A DNA stretch of 64,000 nucleotides from Cellulomonas humilata (GCF_013359775.1 NZ_JABMCI010000071.1:186001-250000); one strand, 5' to 3'. Counted from the stretch's first letter, positions 1 to 8,083 are shown. The notes: generated by a model from the sequence alone, not told the origin. A program made the numbers and translations.

Positions 1-974
1 ACGAAGTCGTGGTCGGGGGTGGTGGTGTACGTGCAGGAGATGGGGACCAGGTGGTCGGGGTCGGCGCCGGGCACCCACCGGGCGACGTACTCGCGCAGGA
101 GACGCAGCTGCTCCGGTTCCGGGGTGAAGGTCCGGTGGTCGGGATCCGTGCGCGGACCGACCCCGTGGAAGCCGACCTTGATCCCCTCGCCCGGGGTGGC
201 CAGGCCGTAGACACCGCTCGGCCAGGGGTGCGGAGCGACCGGGTCGTGCGTGAACGAGGGCCACAGGTGCTCGTCGGGCGCGTCGGGTCGCAGGGCGAAG
301 TGCGCCGGCTGCTCTTGGGTGACGACGAGCTTCTCGGCGAGGTCGATCTCGCGCCCGAGCAGCCCGGACGTCCAGGCGCCGACTGCCACCACGACGTTCT
401 CGGCGAGCCAGGTACCGGTGTCGGTGACGACTCGTACCCCGTCGGTGCGCTGCTCGATCGCCCGCACCGGGGTCTCGTGCAGCACGCGCGCACCGGCTGC
501 GACCGCGGCCTGGAGGAACGCCTCGACCGCGCGGTCGGCGTGCAAGCGCCCTGCGGTGCTCGACTCGTGCAGCACATCGCCCTCGAATGCCAGCCCGGGC
601 CAGCGCTCGTGCGCCTCGTCGGCGGACAGCCACTCGTGCGGAATCCCGCGCGTGGCGAACGCCTGCGCGATCTCCCGCGACGCGAGCGACCCCTGGCTCA
701 CCCCGCCGGTGAGCTCCAGCAGGTCGCCGACGGCCGGCGCCTCGTCCTCGAGCGCGCGCCACAGGCCGAACGCCTCCTGCGCCAGGTCCAGGTACTCCGC
801 CCGGGCGTAGGTGTTCCGGTAGATCCGGGACGCTCCGTGCGAGGCGCCCTGGACGTGTCCCCGGCCGAACCGTTCGAGCAGCACCACCTGCGCGCCGCGC
901 CTGGCCAGCTGCCACGCGGTCGCCGCGCCCATGACCCCGCCACCGACGACGACGTGGTCCATGTGCTCACTCAT
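1..974 (-). CDS. FAD-dependent oxidoreductase, monomeric sarcosine oxidase-like (3' end outside window)
   Basis: This is a DAO/SoxA-type flavoenzyme; family members oxidise N-methyl or other secondary amino acids, releasing H2O2. The dinucleotide-binding motif GGGVMG is at residues 11-16 straight after the start. About 324 residues are in the window and the C-terminus is cut off at base 1. Cys314, in the context SCTYTTTPDHDF, lies where the monomeric sarcosine oxidase family carries the Cys that binds FAD covalently. ATG at 974 is chosen; a second in-frame ATG lies four codons later. It is the last gene of the left sulfur-salvage operon, separated from the binding protein by a strong hairpin. 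The substrate is not known; an N- or S-substituted amino acid would suit the context. Confidence 0.85.
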   Translation of the reverse strand, partial: MSEHMDHVVVGGGVMGAATAWQLARRGAQVVLLERFGRGHVQGASHGASRIYRNTYARAEYLDLAQEAFGLWRALEDEAPAVGDLLELTGGVSQGSLASREIAQAFATRGIPHEWLSADEAHERWPGLAFEGDVLHESSTAGRLHADRAVEAFLQAAVAAGARVLHETPVRAIEQRTDGVRVVTDTGTWLAENVVVAVGAWTSGLLGREIDLAEKLVVTQEQPAHFALRPDAPDEHLWPSFTHDPVAPHPWPSGVYGLATPGEGIKVGFHGVGPRTDPDHRTFTPEPEQLRLLREYVARWVPGADPDHLVPISCTYTTTPDHDF

Positions 975-996
975 CTGCTCTCCCGTTCGTGTGGGT

Positions 997-1033
997 CGGC
1001 CGGCTGGGCGACCCCCGTGCACCCAGCCGGCCG
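997..1033 (-). terminator. Strong intercistronic stem-loop
   Basis: A perfect 12-bp inverted repeat (CGGCCGGCTGGG at 997-1008 with its complement at 1022-1033) encloses a 13-base loop. It lies between the binding-protein gene (stop at 1070) and the flavoenzyme gene (start at 974). There is no clear T-run, so it may be a partial terminator or an mRNA-stabilising hairpin that keeps binding-protein mRNA more abundant than the distal gene. Confidence 0.6.
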
Positions 1034-1069
1034 GGTGAGGCGACTCCCCCAGCCGCCTCGTCTGTGCGC

Positions 1070-2077
1070 TCAGTCTGTCTTCGGCAGACCGGGCGGGTTC
1101 GTCTCGGACTTCGCGATGGCCTCGTCCTGGAGGCCCCACCGCTCGAGCACCTTGGTGTAGGAGCCGTCGTCGAACGCGTGGTTGAGCGCCGCGGTCACCG
1201 CCGGCGCCAGGCCGTTGCCCTTGAGGGTGCCGACCGCGATCTGCGCGGTGGCGGGCCAGCCGCCGTTGAGCGTGCCGACGACCTTGAAGTCCTCCGGCGA
1301 GACTGCTGCCTTGTACGCGGCGGTCGCGTTCGGGCCGAACGACGTGTCGATGCGGCCCGACTGGAGCGCCAGGATCGTGTCGCCGTCGTTCTCGAAGTAC
1401 TCGACCTTCGCCGGCTCGAGCCCGGCGGCCTTGTTCTCCTCGTCCCACGCCAGCAGGATCTTCTCCTGGTTGGTGCCGGAGCCCACCGCGACCGTGAGGC
1501 CGGCGATGTCCTTCGGCTCGGAGATCTCGGTGAGGTCCTCGTTGTCGGCCCGCACCAGCCAGCCCAGCTGGTCGTTGCGGTACGACGAGAAGTCGTAGAG
1601 CTCCTTGCGCTCCTCGGTGACCGTGACGTTCGAGATCACCGCGTCGACGGCGCCGGACTGCACGGCGAGCGGCCAGTCGGCCCACGCCTTGACCTCGTGC
1701 TTCAGCTCCAGCCCGAGCGCGTCGGCCACCAGCTGGGCGATGTCGGTCTCGTTGCCGATCGGCGTCTTCTCGTCGTCGGCCAGGAAGGCCAGCGGCGCCA
1801 CGTACGCGCTCACGGCGACCGTCAGCGTGCCCTTCTCCGTGATCGCCTCCGGCAGCAGCGCGATCGCCTCGGCCGACTCGGTGGTGTGGATGCGGTCCTG
1901 GTCCGCGGTGGTGTTGACGGTCAGACCGGCGGCCTTGGCAGCCTCCTGGAGGTCACCGCCACCGGGCTCGTCCGCGGCGCTCGAGGTGCAGGCAGCGAGC
2001 CCCGCGAGCAGGGGGGTCAAGACGAGCGCGGCGAGCAGCCGGGTGCGGGACGGGCGGCGGTACGTGGTGGACATCAT
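1070..2077 (-). CDS. Amino-acid ABC transporter substrate-binding lipoprotein
   Basis: This is the extracellular solute-binding protein (family 3, polar amino acids) of a three-part importer, 335 residues. The N-terminus has basic residues, a hydrophobic stretch and a lipobox ending in Leu-Ala-Ala-Cys30, so the mature protein should be lipid-anchored outside the membrane. The middle of the protein has the usual family-3 look, including the ISNVTVTEERKE segment and a late VGTLKGNG stretch. It is encoded 23 bases downstream of the ATPase gene partner in the same operon. Operon context (LLM monooxygenases, GNAT, cysteine-rich leader) suggests cystine or an S-substituted cysteine as ligand, which is inference. 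Confidence 0.9.
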   Translation of the reverse strand: MMSTTYRRPSRTRLLAALVLTPLLAGLAACTSSAADEPGGGDLQEAAKAAGLTVNTTADQDRIHTTESAEAIALLPEAITEKGTLTVAVSAYVAPLAFLADDEKTPIGNETDIAQLVADALGLELKHEVKAWADWPLAVQSGAVDAVISNVTVTEERKELYDFSSYRNDQLGWLVRADNEDLTEISEPKDIAGLTVAVGSGTNQEKILLAWDEENKAAGLEPAKVEYFENDGDTILALQSGRIDTSFGPNATAAYKAAVSPEDFKVVGTLNGGWPATAQIAVGTLKGNGLAPAVTAALNHAFDDGSYTKVLERWGLQDEAIAKSETNPPGLPKTD

Positions 2078-2100
2078 CTTCTCTCTTCGGGGTGGGGTGG

Positions 2101-2865
2101 TCAGAGGACCTTGTCGAGGAACGCCTTGGTGCGGGCGTGCCGGGGGTGGTCGAGCACCTGCTGCGGCGGTCCCTGCTCGACGATCCGGCCGCCGTCCATG
2201 AACACGACGGTGTCCGCGAGCTCACGGGCGAACCCGATCTCGTGAGTGACGACGACGAGCGTGGTGCCGCTGTGCGCGAGCGTCTTGATGACGTCGAGCA
2301 CCTCGCCCACGAGCTCGGGATCGAGCGCGGAGGTCGGCTCGTCGAACAGGAGGACCTCCGGCTTGGTGGCCAGCGCCCGCGCGATCGCGACGCGCTGCTG
2401 CTGCCCGCCGGACAGCTGCCGGGGACGCGCGTCGGCCTTGTCGGACAGCCCGACGCGCTCCAGCAACACGCGCGTCTCGGCCTCGACCTCGCGCCGCGGA
2501 CGGCCCTGGGCGTGCACCGGCGCCTCGACCAGGTTCTCCAGCACGGTGAGGTGCGGGAACAGGTTGAAGCTCTGGAACACGAAGCCGATGCGGGTGCGCT
2601 GGCGCAGGACATCCTTCTCACGCAGCTCGCGCAGGGTGTCGCCACGACGCTCGTAGCCGACGACCTCGCCGCCGACCGCCACGAACCCGCTGTCCACGCG
2701 CTCGAGGTGGTTGATGACCCGCAGCAGCGTCGACTTGCCGGAGCCTGAGGGACCGATGACGACGGTCACCTCGCCCGGCTGCACCACCAGGTCGATGCCG
2801 GAGAGGACCTCGAGGGTGCCGTAGCTCTTGTGCACGCCGTGCACCTCGACCAGCCCGGCGGTCAT
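2101..2865 (-). CDS. Amino-acid ABC transporter ATP-binding protein
   Basis: This 254-residue cytosolic ATPase energises the adjacent permease and binding protein. Walker A GPSGSGKST is at residues 38-46, the signature LSGGQQQRVA follows, Walker B is LLFDEPTSALD, and the H-loop reads VVTHE. ATG at 2865 is chosen because it makes an ATGA overlap with the permease stop at 2862. An open frame continues upstream but is only the antisense-biased shadow of the permease. It belongs to the GlnQ/TcyN group of polar amino-acid importers. Confidence 0.95.
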   Translation of the reverse strand: MTAGLVEVHGVHKSYGTLEVLSGIDLVVQPGEVTVVIGPSGSGKSTLLRVINHLERVDSGFVAVGGEVVGYERRGDTLRELREKDVLRQRTRIGFVFQSFNLFPHLTVLENLVEAPVHAQGRPRREVEAETRVLLERVGLSDKADARPRQLSGGQQQRVAIARALATKPEVLLFDEPTSALDPELVGEVLDVIKTLAHSGTTLVVVTHEIGFARELADTVVFMDGGRIVEQGPPQQVLDHPRHARTKAFLDKVL

Positions 2866-3905
2866 CGGTCGGCCCCCGTCCGGAACAGGTGGCCGGCCCG
2901 CGGGGCGTAGGCGGGTGGGACGTGCGCGGGCAGCTCGCGGCCGGTCAGGCGGCTGGTCGTGGCCAGCACGGTCCAGCGCAGCCGCTGGATCGGCGTCGGG
3001 GGCAGCGTGCGCAGGGCGCCCTTGGCGTAGTTCCGCTCCAGGTAGTACTGCGCCACCGTGAGCACGGTGGTCACGACGAGGTACCAGACCGCGGCCACCA
3101 TGAGCAGCGGGACGACCTTGAGGTTGCGGCCGTAGATCACGCCGACCGTGTAGAACAGCTCGCCGTAGGCCAGCACGTAGACCACCGACGTGCCCTTGAC
3201 CAGGCCGATGATCTCGTTGATCGACGTCGGCACGATGGTCCGCATGGCCTGCGGGAGCACGATCCGCAGCTGCTGACGGGCCCGCGGGATGCCGAGCGCG
3301 GCGGCCGCCTCGTGCTGGCCCTGGTCCACGCCGAGGATGCCTGCGCGGACGATCTCGGCCGAGTACGCCGCCTGCGACAGCCCGAGCCCGAGCACCGCGG
3401 CACCGAACTTGCCGACGATCGACAGGGTATCCACCTCGGTGAACGCGGGCCCGAACGGGATGCCGAACGAGAGCACCGGGTAGAGGTAGGCCAGGTTGTA
3501 CCAGAGCAGCAGCTGGAGGATCAGCGGCACCGACCGGAACACCCAGGTGTACCCCCACGCCACGGAGCGCAGCAGGGGCGACCGCGACAGCCGCATCAGG
3601 GCGAGCACCGTGCCCAGCCCGAACCCGATGAGCGCGGCGACGAACGTCAGCCGCAGCGTCCCCCACAACCCGGTGAGCACGGACGGCCACGTCAGGTACT
3701 GCGCGACCACGGACCACTGCCACCGGTCGTTGGTGACCAGCGAGCTGACCACCATGGCCAGCAGCACCGCCACGACCGCGGTGGCCACCCAGCGGCCGGG
3801 GTGCCGTGCGGGGACCACGCGCAGCCCGGCGAGCGTCGAGGCCTCGCGGGCGGGCAGCACGGGCGGAGGCGCGAGCAGCCGGGACTCGTCCTGGAAGACG
3901 CTCAC
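2862..3905 (-). CDS. Amino-acid ABC transporter permease
   Basis: This is the membrane subunit of the polar amino-acid importer, 347 residues, with several hydrophobic segments. The EAA-type loop appears as QHEAAAALGIPRARQQLRI, typical of HisM/GlnP-family permeases. The start is GTG at 3905, preceded by GGAGGTGG and overlapping the GNAT stop as GTGA. The N-terminal stretch before the first membrane segment and the C-terminal tail are both longer than in minimal permeases. The single permease probably works as a homodimer with the ATPase at 2101-2865. Confidence 0.92.
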   Translation of the reverse strand: MSVFQDESRLLAPPPVLPAREASTLAGLRVVPARHPGRWVATAVVAVLLAMVVSSLVTNDRWQWSVVAQYLTWPSVLTGLWGTLRLTFVAALIGFGLGTVLALMRLSRSPLLRSVAWGYTWVFRSVPLILQLLLWYNLAYLYPVLSFGIPFGPAFTEVDTLSIVGKFGAAVLGLGLSQAAYSAEIVRAGILGVDQGQHEAAAALGIPRARQQLRIVLPQAMRTIVPTSINEIIGLVKGTSVVYVLAYGELFYTVGVIYGRNLKVVPLLMVAAVWYLVVTTVLTVAQYYLERNYAKGALRTLPPTPIQRLRWTVLATTSRLTGRELPAHVPPAYAPRAGHLFRTGADR

Positions 3906-4471
3906 GGGGCCACCTCCAGCCACTTCTCGAACGGCAGCGGGCCGGTCGCCTCGGCCGCCGGGTCGAACAGGGGCGTGTAGCCCGTGCGCAGGTAGAGACC
4001 CACGGCCTCCGGCTGGCGGGGACCGGTGGTCAGGTAGAGGCGCGGGTAGCCCAGGGTGGCGGCGCGCTGCTCGAGCTCGACGACGACGCGCGACGCGAGG
4101 CCGCGGCGGCGGTGCGCGTGGTGCGTCCAGATCCGCTTGAGCTCCGCGGTGGGGACGGTCGGCACACCTGCCTCGTCGCGACCGTCGGAGCGCGGGCGAC
4201 GGTCGGCGTCGCCCAGCTCGGGCTCGACGCGGCGCCGGAACGCCCCGCCCGCCACCGGCACGCCGTCCTCGAGCAGCAGGACGAGACCGCCGTCGGGGTC
4301 CGCAAACTCGTGCGCCGGGTAGTGCTCCATCTCCGCGCGGATCTCGTCGACGGCGAGGATGCCCTGGTACCGGGTCGCGTACTCGTACGCCAGCTCGTCC
4401 AGCAGCGGGCGCACCAGCGGGTCGGACAGAGCCGTCCAACGCACCGTGAGCGTGGGATTCGGGGCGGTCAC
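3902..4471 (-). CDS. GNAT-family N-acetyltransferase
   Basis: This 189-residue acetyl-CoA-dependent acetyltransferase carries the acetyl-CoA loop HHAHRRRGLASRVV in its second half, followed by a LYLTTG strand and the LYLRTGY element usual for GNAT motif B. GTG at 4471 is chosen; it overlaps the DUF1684 stop as GTGA. In Bacillus subtilis the equivalent position of a cystine/S-alkylcysteine salvage operon is held by an N-acetyltransferase (SnaA/YtmI) that acetylates S-substituted cysteine before oxidative cleavage. By context this protein may do the same, which is inference. Fold assignment is firm, substrate is not. Confidence 0.85.
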   Translation of the reverse strand: MTAPNPTLTVRWTALSDPLVRPLLDELAYEYATRYQGILAVDEIRAEMEHYPAHEFADPDGGLVLLLEDGVPVAGGAFRRRVEPELGDADRRPRSDGRDEAGVPTVPTAELKRIWTHHAHRRRGLASRVVVELEQRAATLGYPRLYLTTGPRQPEAVGLYLRTGYTPLFDPAAEATGPLPFEKWLEVAP

Positions 4472-5289
4472 GAGACGCCGCCGCGGGGGTCGCGCTCGCC
4501 GGCCCGCACCGCGAACGGCAGATGGTTGCCCTGCACCGGCGCGGGGCACGTGCCGAAGTCGCTGAACGCGTACGGGAGGTTGATCGTGCGGTTGAGGTCG
4601 ATGCGGAGCGTGTCCGCCGACGGATCCACGTCCACGCTCAGGACGCGCCACGGCGCCAGACCCTCGGCCTCGTCGGTGAACAGGACGCCGGCCGAGCCGG
4701 GTGCGTGGCCGGCGGTGAGGCGCAGGGTGTGCACGACGCCCTCGCGCTCGACGTCGATCTCGCCCACCAGCCGCACGTGGTGCACGAGCCCGTGCTGCGC
4801 GGCACCGACCGTCACCTCGACGGGCTTGTCGTACCAGCGCACCGGGACGTCGAGCACCCAGGCCGGGTCGTACGGGAAGGTCGGCAGGCCGACGAAGTCC
4901 ACCCGGGAGGCGGCCCGCGGGTCACGAGTCCGCAGGTGCAGCCGGCCGGTGCGGCGGACCAGCTCGACCACGACCCGGTCCTCGTCGGTCCGACCCTCCG
5001 GCACGAACGTCGCGACCAGCGCCGACAGGCCCTCGCCGACCGTGCGTCGCCAGGTGCCGTCGAGCGGCTCCCGCGTCTCCGGGTCGGTGAGGCCGGCGCC
5101 CGCCCGGACGAACACATCGGCGCCGTCGGTCCACCACTGACCGGGCAGGCCTGGGACGGTCGACGGGGTGGCGGTCAGGGCGTGCAGCCCCACCAGGCTG
5201 AGCCAGCCGTGCGGCCTCCGCAGGAAGGTCTCCCGTTCCGTGCGCCACCGCAGCAGGTCGGTGGTCGGGTCCGTGGTGAGCGTGCTCAT
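4468..5289 (-). CDS. DUF1684 family protein
   Basis: This is a 273-residue soluble protein with no signal peptide. It matches the DUF1684 pattern: an N-terminal WLSLVGLHAL segment at about residues 28-37 and the C-terminal DLNRTINLPYAFSDFGTCP block with NHLPFAVRAGE just after it. The biochemical role of this family is not established. It lies between the GNAT gene (GTGA overlap) and the long LLM monooxygenase gene (37-base gap), so it is probably made together with the sulfur-salvage enzymes and may act on the same compound. Confidence 0.85.
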   Translation of the reverse strand: MSTLTTDPTTDLLRWRTERETFLRRPHGWLSLVGLHALTATPSTVPGLPGQWWTDGADVFVRAGAGLTDPETREPLDGTWRRTVGEGLSALVATFVPEGRTDEDRVVVELVRRTGRLHLRTRDPRAASRVDFVGLPTFPYDPAWVLDVPVRWYDKPVEVTVGAAQHGLVHHVRLVGEIDVEREGVVHTLRLTAGHAPGSAGVLFTDEAEGLAPWRVLSVDVDPSADTLRIDLNRTINLPYAFSDFGTCPAPVQGNHLPFAVRAGERDPRGGVS

Positions 5290-5326
5290 CGGGTGCTCCT
5301 CTCGAGCGGCGGTGCGGTGGTGGGGG

Positions 5327-6706
5327 TCAGCCGACGAGTGCGCGGTCGGCGATGGAGCGGGTGGCGCGGGGCGCCGGGCGGGTGAGTCCGAGGTGGTCGC
5401 GCAGGGTGGTGCCCGCGTAGTCGGTGCGGAACGAGCCGCGCTCCTGGAGCAGCGGCACCACCTGGTCGAGCACGTCGTCCAGGCCGCCGGGGGTCAGGTG
5501 CGGCACGAGGATGAAGCCGTCCGACGCGTCCTCCTGGACGTGTCGGTCGATCGCGTCCGCCACCTGGGTGGCGGTGCCGACGAAGCCGCCGCGCGACGTC
5601 ACCTCGATGACGAGCCGGCGGATCGACCACCCGTTCGCGTCGGCCAGCTCGCGCCACGCAGCCGCGATCGTGCGGGGGTCCTTCACGTGCCGCACCCGGC
5701 CGCGCGTGATGTCGAGGTTCTCCACATCCGGCTCGATCCGGGGCAACGGTCCCTCCGGGTCGTGGTCGGTGAGGTCACGTCCCCACACCTGCTCGAGGAA
5801 CGCGATGGCCGTCGGCCCCGGCACCTGCTGCAACCGGATCTGGCGGGACCGCTCGGCGGCCTCCTGGGCGCTGTCGCCGAGCACGACGGTCGTCGCCGGC
5901 AGGATCAGCAGCTCCTCCGAGCCGCGACCGTGCGCCTCGAGGCGCCCCTTGACGTCGGTGAAGAACGCCTGACCCGCCTCGAACGTGGAGTGTGCGGAGA
6001 ACACCACGTCCGCGGTGGCCGCCGCGAAGTCGCGCCCGTCGGCGGAGTCGCCCGCCTGGAACAGCACGGGATGCCCCTGCGGGCCGCGCGGGGTGGTGAA
6101 CTCGCCTCGCACCTGGAAGTGCTTGCCCTCGTGGCGCACCTCGTGCACCGAACCGGGTCGGACGAACTGCCCGGAGCCGGCGTGTGCGATCACCGCGTCG
6201 TCGTCCCACGAGTCCCACAGCTTCCGGGCGACCGCGACCAGCTCGGCCGCTCGCTCGTACCGCTCCTCGTACGGCAGGAACCCTCCGCGACGGAAGTTCT
6301 CGCCCGTGAAGGCATCGCTGCTGGTCACCAGGTTCCACGCCGCACGGCCGCCGCTGAGGAGGTCGAGCGTCGCGAACTGGCGGGCCAGCTCCCACGGCTC
6401 GTTGAACGTCGTGTTGATCGTCCCGGCGAGCCCCAGGCGGTCGGTAACCGCGGCGAGCGCCGCCAGCACGGGCAGCGTGTCGGGCCGGCCGACCACGTCC
6501 AGGTCGTGGATCTGACCCTTGTGCTCGCGCAGGCGCAGCCCCTCGGCGAGGAAGAAGAAGTCCAGCTTGGCCGCCTCGGCGCGCCGGGCGAGGCGCTCGA
6601 ACGACGCGAAGTCGATCTGGCTGCCGGACCGCGGGTCGCTCCACACGGTGGTGTTGTTGACGCCCGGGAAGTGGACGCCGAGGTGGATCTGCTTGCGCGG
6701 CGCCAT
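5327..6706 (-). CDS. LLM-class flavin-dependent monooxygenase, NtaA/SnaA/DszA type
   Basis: This 459-residue bacterial-luciferase-fold enzyme uses reduced FMN and O2 to oxidise or cleave C-S or C-N bonds. It shows the family blocks FFFLAEGLRLRE, GTINTTFNEPWELARQFATLD, SGGRAAWNLVTSSD and PVLFQAGDS. The length suits the NtaA/DszA subgroup, which includes Bacillus CmoJ/YtnJ. ATG at 6706 is chosen; it overlaps the upstream monooxygenase stop by one base (TGATG). An apparent upstream extension is not needed. Its C-terminus (FRTDYAGTTLRDHLGL) closely resembles that of the neighbouring monooxygenase, so the two are probably paralogs. Confidence 0.9.
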   Translation of the reverse strand: MAPRKQIHLGVHFPGVNNTTVWSDPRSGSQIDFASFERLARRAEAAKLDFFFLAEGLRLREHKGQIHDLDVVGRPDTLPVLAALAAVTDRLGLAGTINTTFNEPWELARQFATLDLLSGGRAAWNLVTSSDAFTGENFRRGGFLPYEERYERAAELVAVARKLWDSWDDDAVIAHAGSGQFVRPGSVHEVRHEGKHFQVRGEFTTPRGPQGHPVLFQAGDSADGRDFAAATADVVFSAHSTFEAGQAFFTDVKGRLEAHGRGSEELLILPATTVVLGDSAQEAAERSRQIRLQQVPGPTAIAFLEQVWGRDLTDHDPEGPLPRIEPDVENLDITRGRVRHVKDPRTIAAAWRELADANGWSIRRLVIEVTSRGGFVGTATQVADAIDRHVQEDASDGFILVPHLTPGGLDDVLDQVVPLLQERGSFRTDYAGTTLRDHLGLTRPAPRATRSIADRALVG

Positions 6707-7860
6707 CAGGCGATCGCCGCGTAGCGGTTGGCCGGGTGGGCAAGGCCCAGCTGGTCCCGCAGGGTCGGGCCCGCGTAGCGATCGCGGAACGCCCGGGCGT
6801 CGCGCAGGAGCGGCACGACGCCGTCGGCCAGCACGTCGAGGTCGGTGTGCAGCGACGCCGGCCGCACGACGAAGCCGTCCGCGGCGCCGACCGCCGACCA
6901 GTCGAGGAACGTCTCGGCGAGCTCCGGAGCCGTGCCGACGTGCGTGAGCGAGCCGGTGTCCCACTCGACGCCCTCGAGCTCCGTGAGCAGGTCGAGGCGG
7001 GCGCGGGCGCTCGCCCGGTCCGGGCCGATGACCACGAACGCGTCGACGAGCACGCGCAGGTCGCCCGGCTCCCGACCCGCCGCAGCCGCCGCTGCCCGCA
7101 GCCGGAGCCGCAGGTCGAGGGCCTCGTCGCGGTCGGTCGCGCTGATCCGGACCACGTCGGCGTGCCGCGCCGCCAGGCCGAACGAGGCGTCCGAGCCCAC
7201 CCGCACGACGATCGGCGGCTGACCCTGCGGCGGCCGCGGTGTGATCGACGGCCCCTTCACGGCGAAGTGCACGCCGTCGTGCTCGACGTAGTGCAGCTTG
7301 GCCCGGTCGACGAAGCGGTGCGTGGCCTGGTCGCGGATCTCGGCGTCGTCCTCCCAGCTGTCCCAGAGCGCGGTCACCACCTCGACGGCCTCCTCGGCCT
7401 CGGCGACCGCGTCGGCCTCGGTGGGCGCCGGGCCGCGGCCGACGTGCGCCGCGTCCTGCTCGTCCGTGGTCCAGCTGACCTGCCAGGCCGCCCGACCGCC
7501 GCTGACGTGGTCGATCGTCGCGATCGCCTTGGACACGTGGAACGGCTCGGTGTGCGTCGTGGCGACGGTCGGGACCAGGCCGATCCCCCGCGAACGCGGC
7601 GCCAGTCGTGCGGCGACGAGCGCGGCGTCGAGCCGACCGCGCAGCGTGGTGGACCGGGACGGCTGGAGCGAGAACGAGTCGTCGAGCACGACGAGGTCGA
7701 GGGTGCCGCGCTGGGCGACCTCGACGAGGTGCTGGAGGCGCTCGGCGTCGAACAGGCGCTGCCCCTGCGAGCCGTGGGTCCGCCAGGCGGCGGGGTGCGC
7801 GCCGGCGTCGCTCAGGTCGACGCCGAGGTGGAGCTGGCGGGGGGTCGTCGGAAAGGCCAT
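6706..7860 (-). CDS. LLM-class flavin-dependent oxidoreductase
   Basis: This second luciferase-fold monooxygenase has 384 residues. It has LHLGVDLSDAG at the N-terminus, TIDHVSGGRAAWQVSW in the middle, PPIVVRVGSD, and ends with FRDRYAGPTLRDQLGL, like its downstream paralog. It is the first protein gene of the left operon after a roughly 380-base leader that contains a Cys-rich short ORF. It likely works with a flavin reductase encoded elsewhere, because none is visible here. An oxidative step on S-substituted cysteines or related organosulfur compounds is suggested by context only. Confidence 0.88.
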   Translation of the reverse strand: MAFPTTPRQLHLGVDLSDAGAHPAAWRTHGSQGQRLFDAERLQHLVEVAQRGTLDLVVLDDSFSLQPSRSTTLRGRLDAALVAARLAPRSRGIGLVPTVATTHTEPFHVSKAIATIDHVSGGRAAWQVSWTTDEQDAAHVGRGPAPTEADAVAEAEEAVEVVTALWDSWEDDAEIRDQATHRFVDRAKLHYVEHDGVHFAVKGPSITPRPPQGQPPIVVRVGSDASFGLAARHADVVRISATDRDEALDLRLRLRAAAAAAGREPGDLRVLVDAFVVIGPDRASARARLDLLTELEGVEWDTGSLTHVGTAPELAETFLDWSAVGAADGFVVRPASLHTDLDVLADGVVPLLRDARAFRDRYAGPTLRDQLGLAHPANRYAAIA

Positions 7861-7946
7861 GGGGAAGGTTCCGTTCTCGGTCGTGAGGGCGCGCCCCGGC
7901 GCACGACGATGCGGCGCACGGGGGTGCAGGCGTAGGTGCAGAGCGG

Positions 7947-7960
7947 CGCGGGAACCCGCG
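7947..7960 (-). other. Hairpin in the leader of the left sulfur operon
   Basis: A self-complementary block, CGCGGG-AA-CCCGCG on the plus strand, lies about 50 bases downstream of the Cys-rich leader ORF and 87 bases before the first monooxygenase gene. A second hairpin, TGTCG-TCAG-CGACA at 8004-8017, covers the leader stop codon. Such alternating structures could form an attenuator whose pairing depends on ribosome position at the Cys codons. No T-run follows, so the mechanism may not be intrinsic termination. Confidence 0.35.
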
Positions 7961-8008
7961 GCTCGGTCGCTCAGGTGCCGGTCGGGGCCGGCCAGGCGGG
8001 AGGTGTCG

Positions 8009-8083
8009 TCAGCGACAACAGGCGCCGGGACAGCACGGGCGCAGGATCCAGAGAGCCGTCGTCGGCCGTCCGTCCGAGCTCAT
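8009..8083 (-). CDS. Cys-pair leader peptide of the left sulfur operon (24 aa)
   Basis: This short ORF starts at ATG 8083 with an AAGGGA ribosome-binding site about 8 bases upstream and stops at 8009. The C-terminal half reads Leu-Arg-Pro-Cys-Cys-Pro-Gly-Ala-Cys-Cys-Arg, with Cys codons TGC TGT (8035-8030) and TGT TGT (8020-8015). TGT is unexpected in such GC-rich DNA. It lies in the long 5' leader between a good promoter (8247-8275) and the monooxygenase genes. Cys-rich leader ORFs acting as cysteine-responsive attenuators are known in mycobacteria. An in-frame ATG at 8230 would give 73 residues but has a poor ribosome-binding site. Confidence 0.6.
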   Translation of the reverse strand: MSSDGRPTTALWILRPCCPGACCR

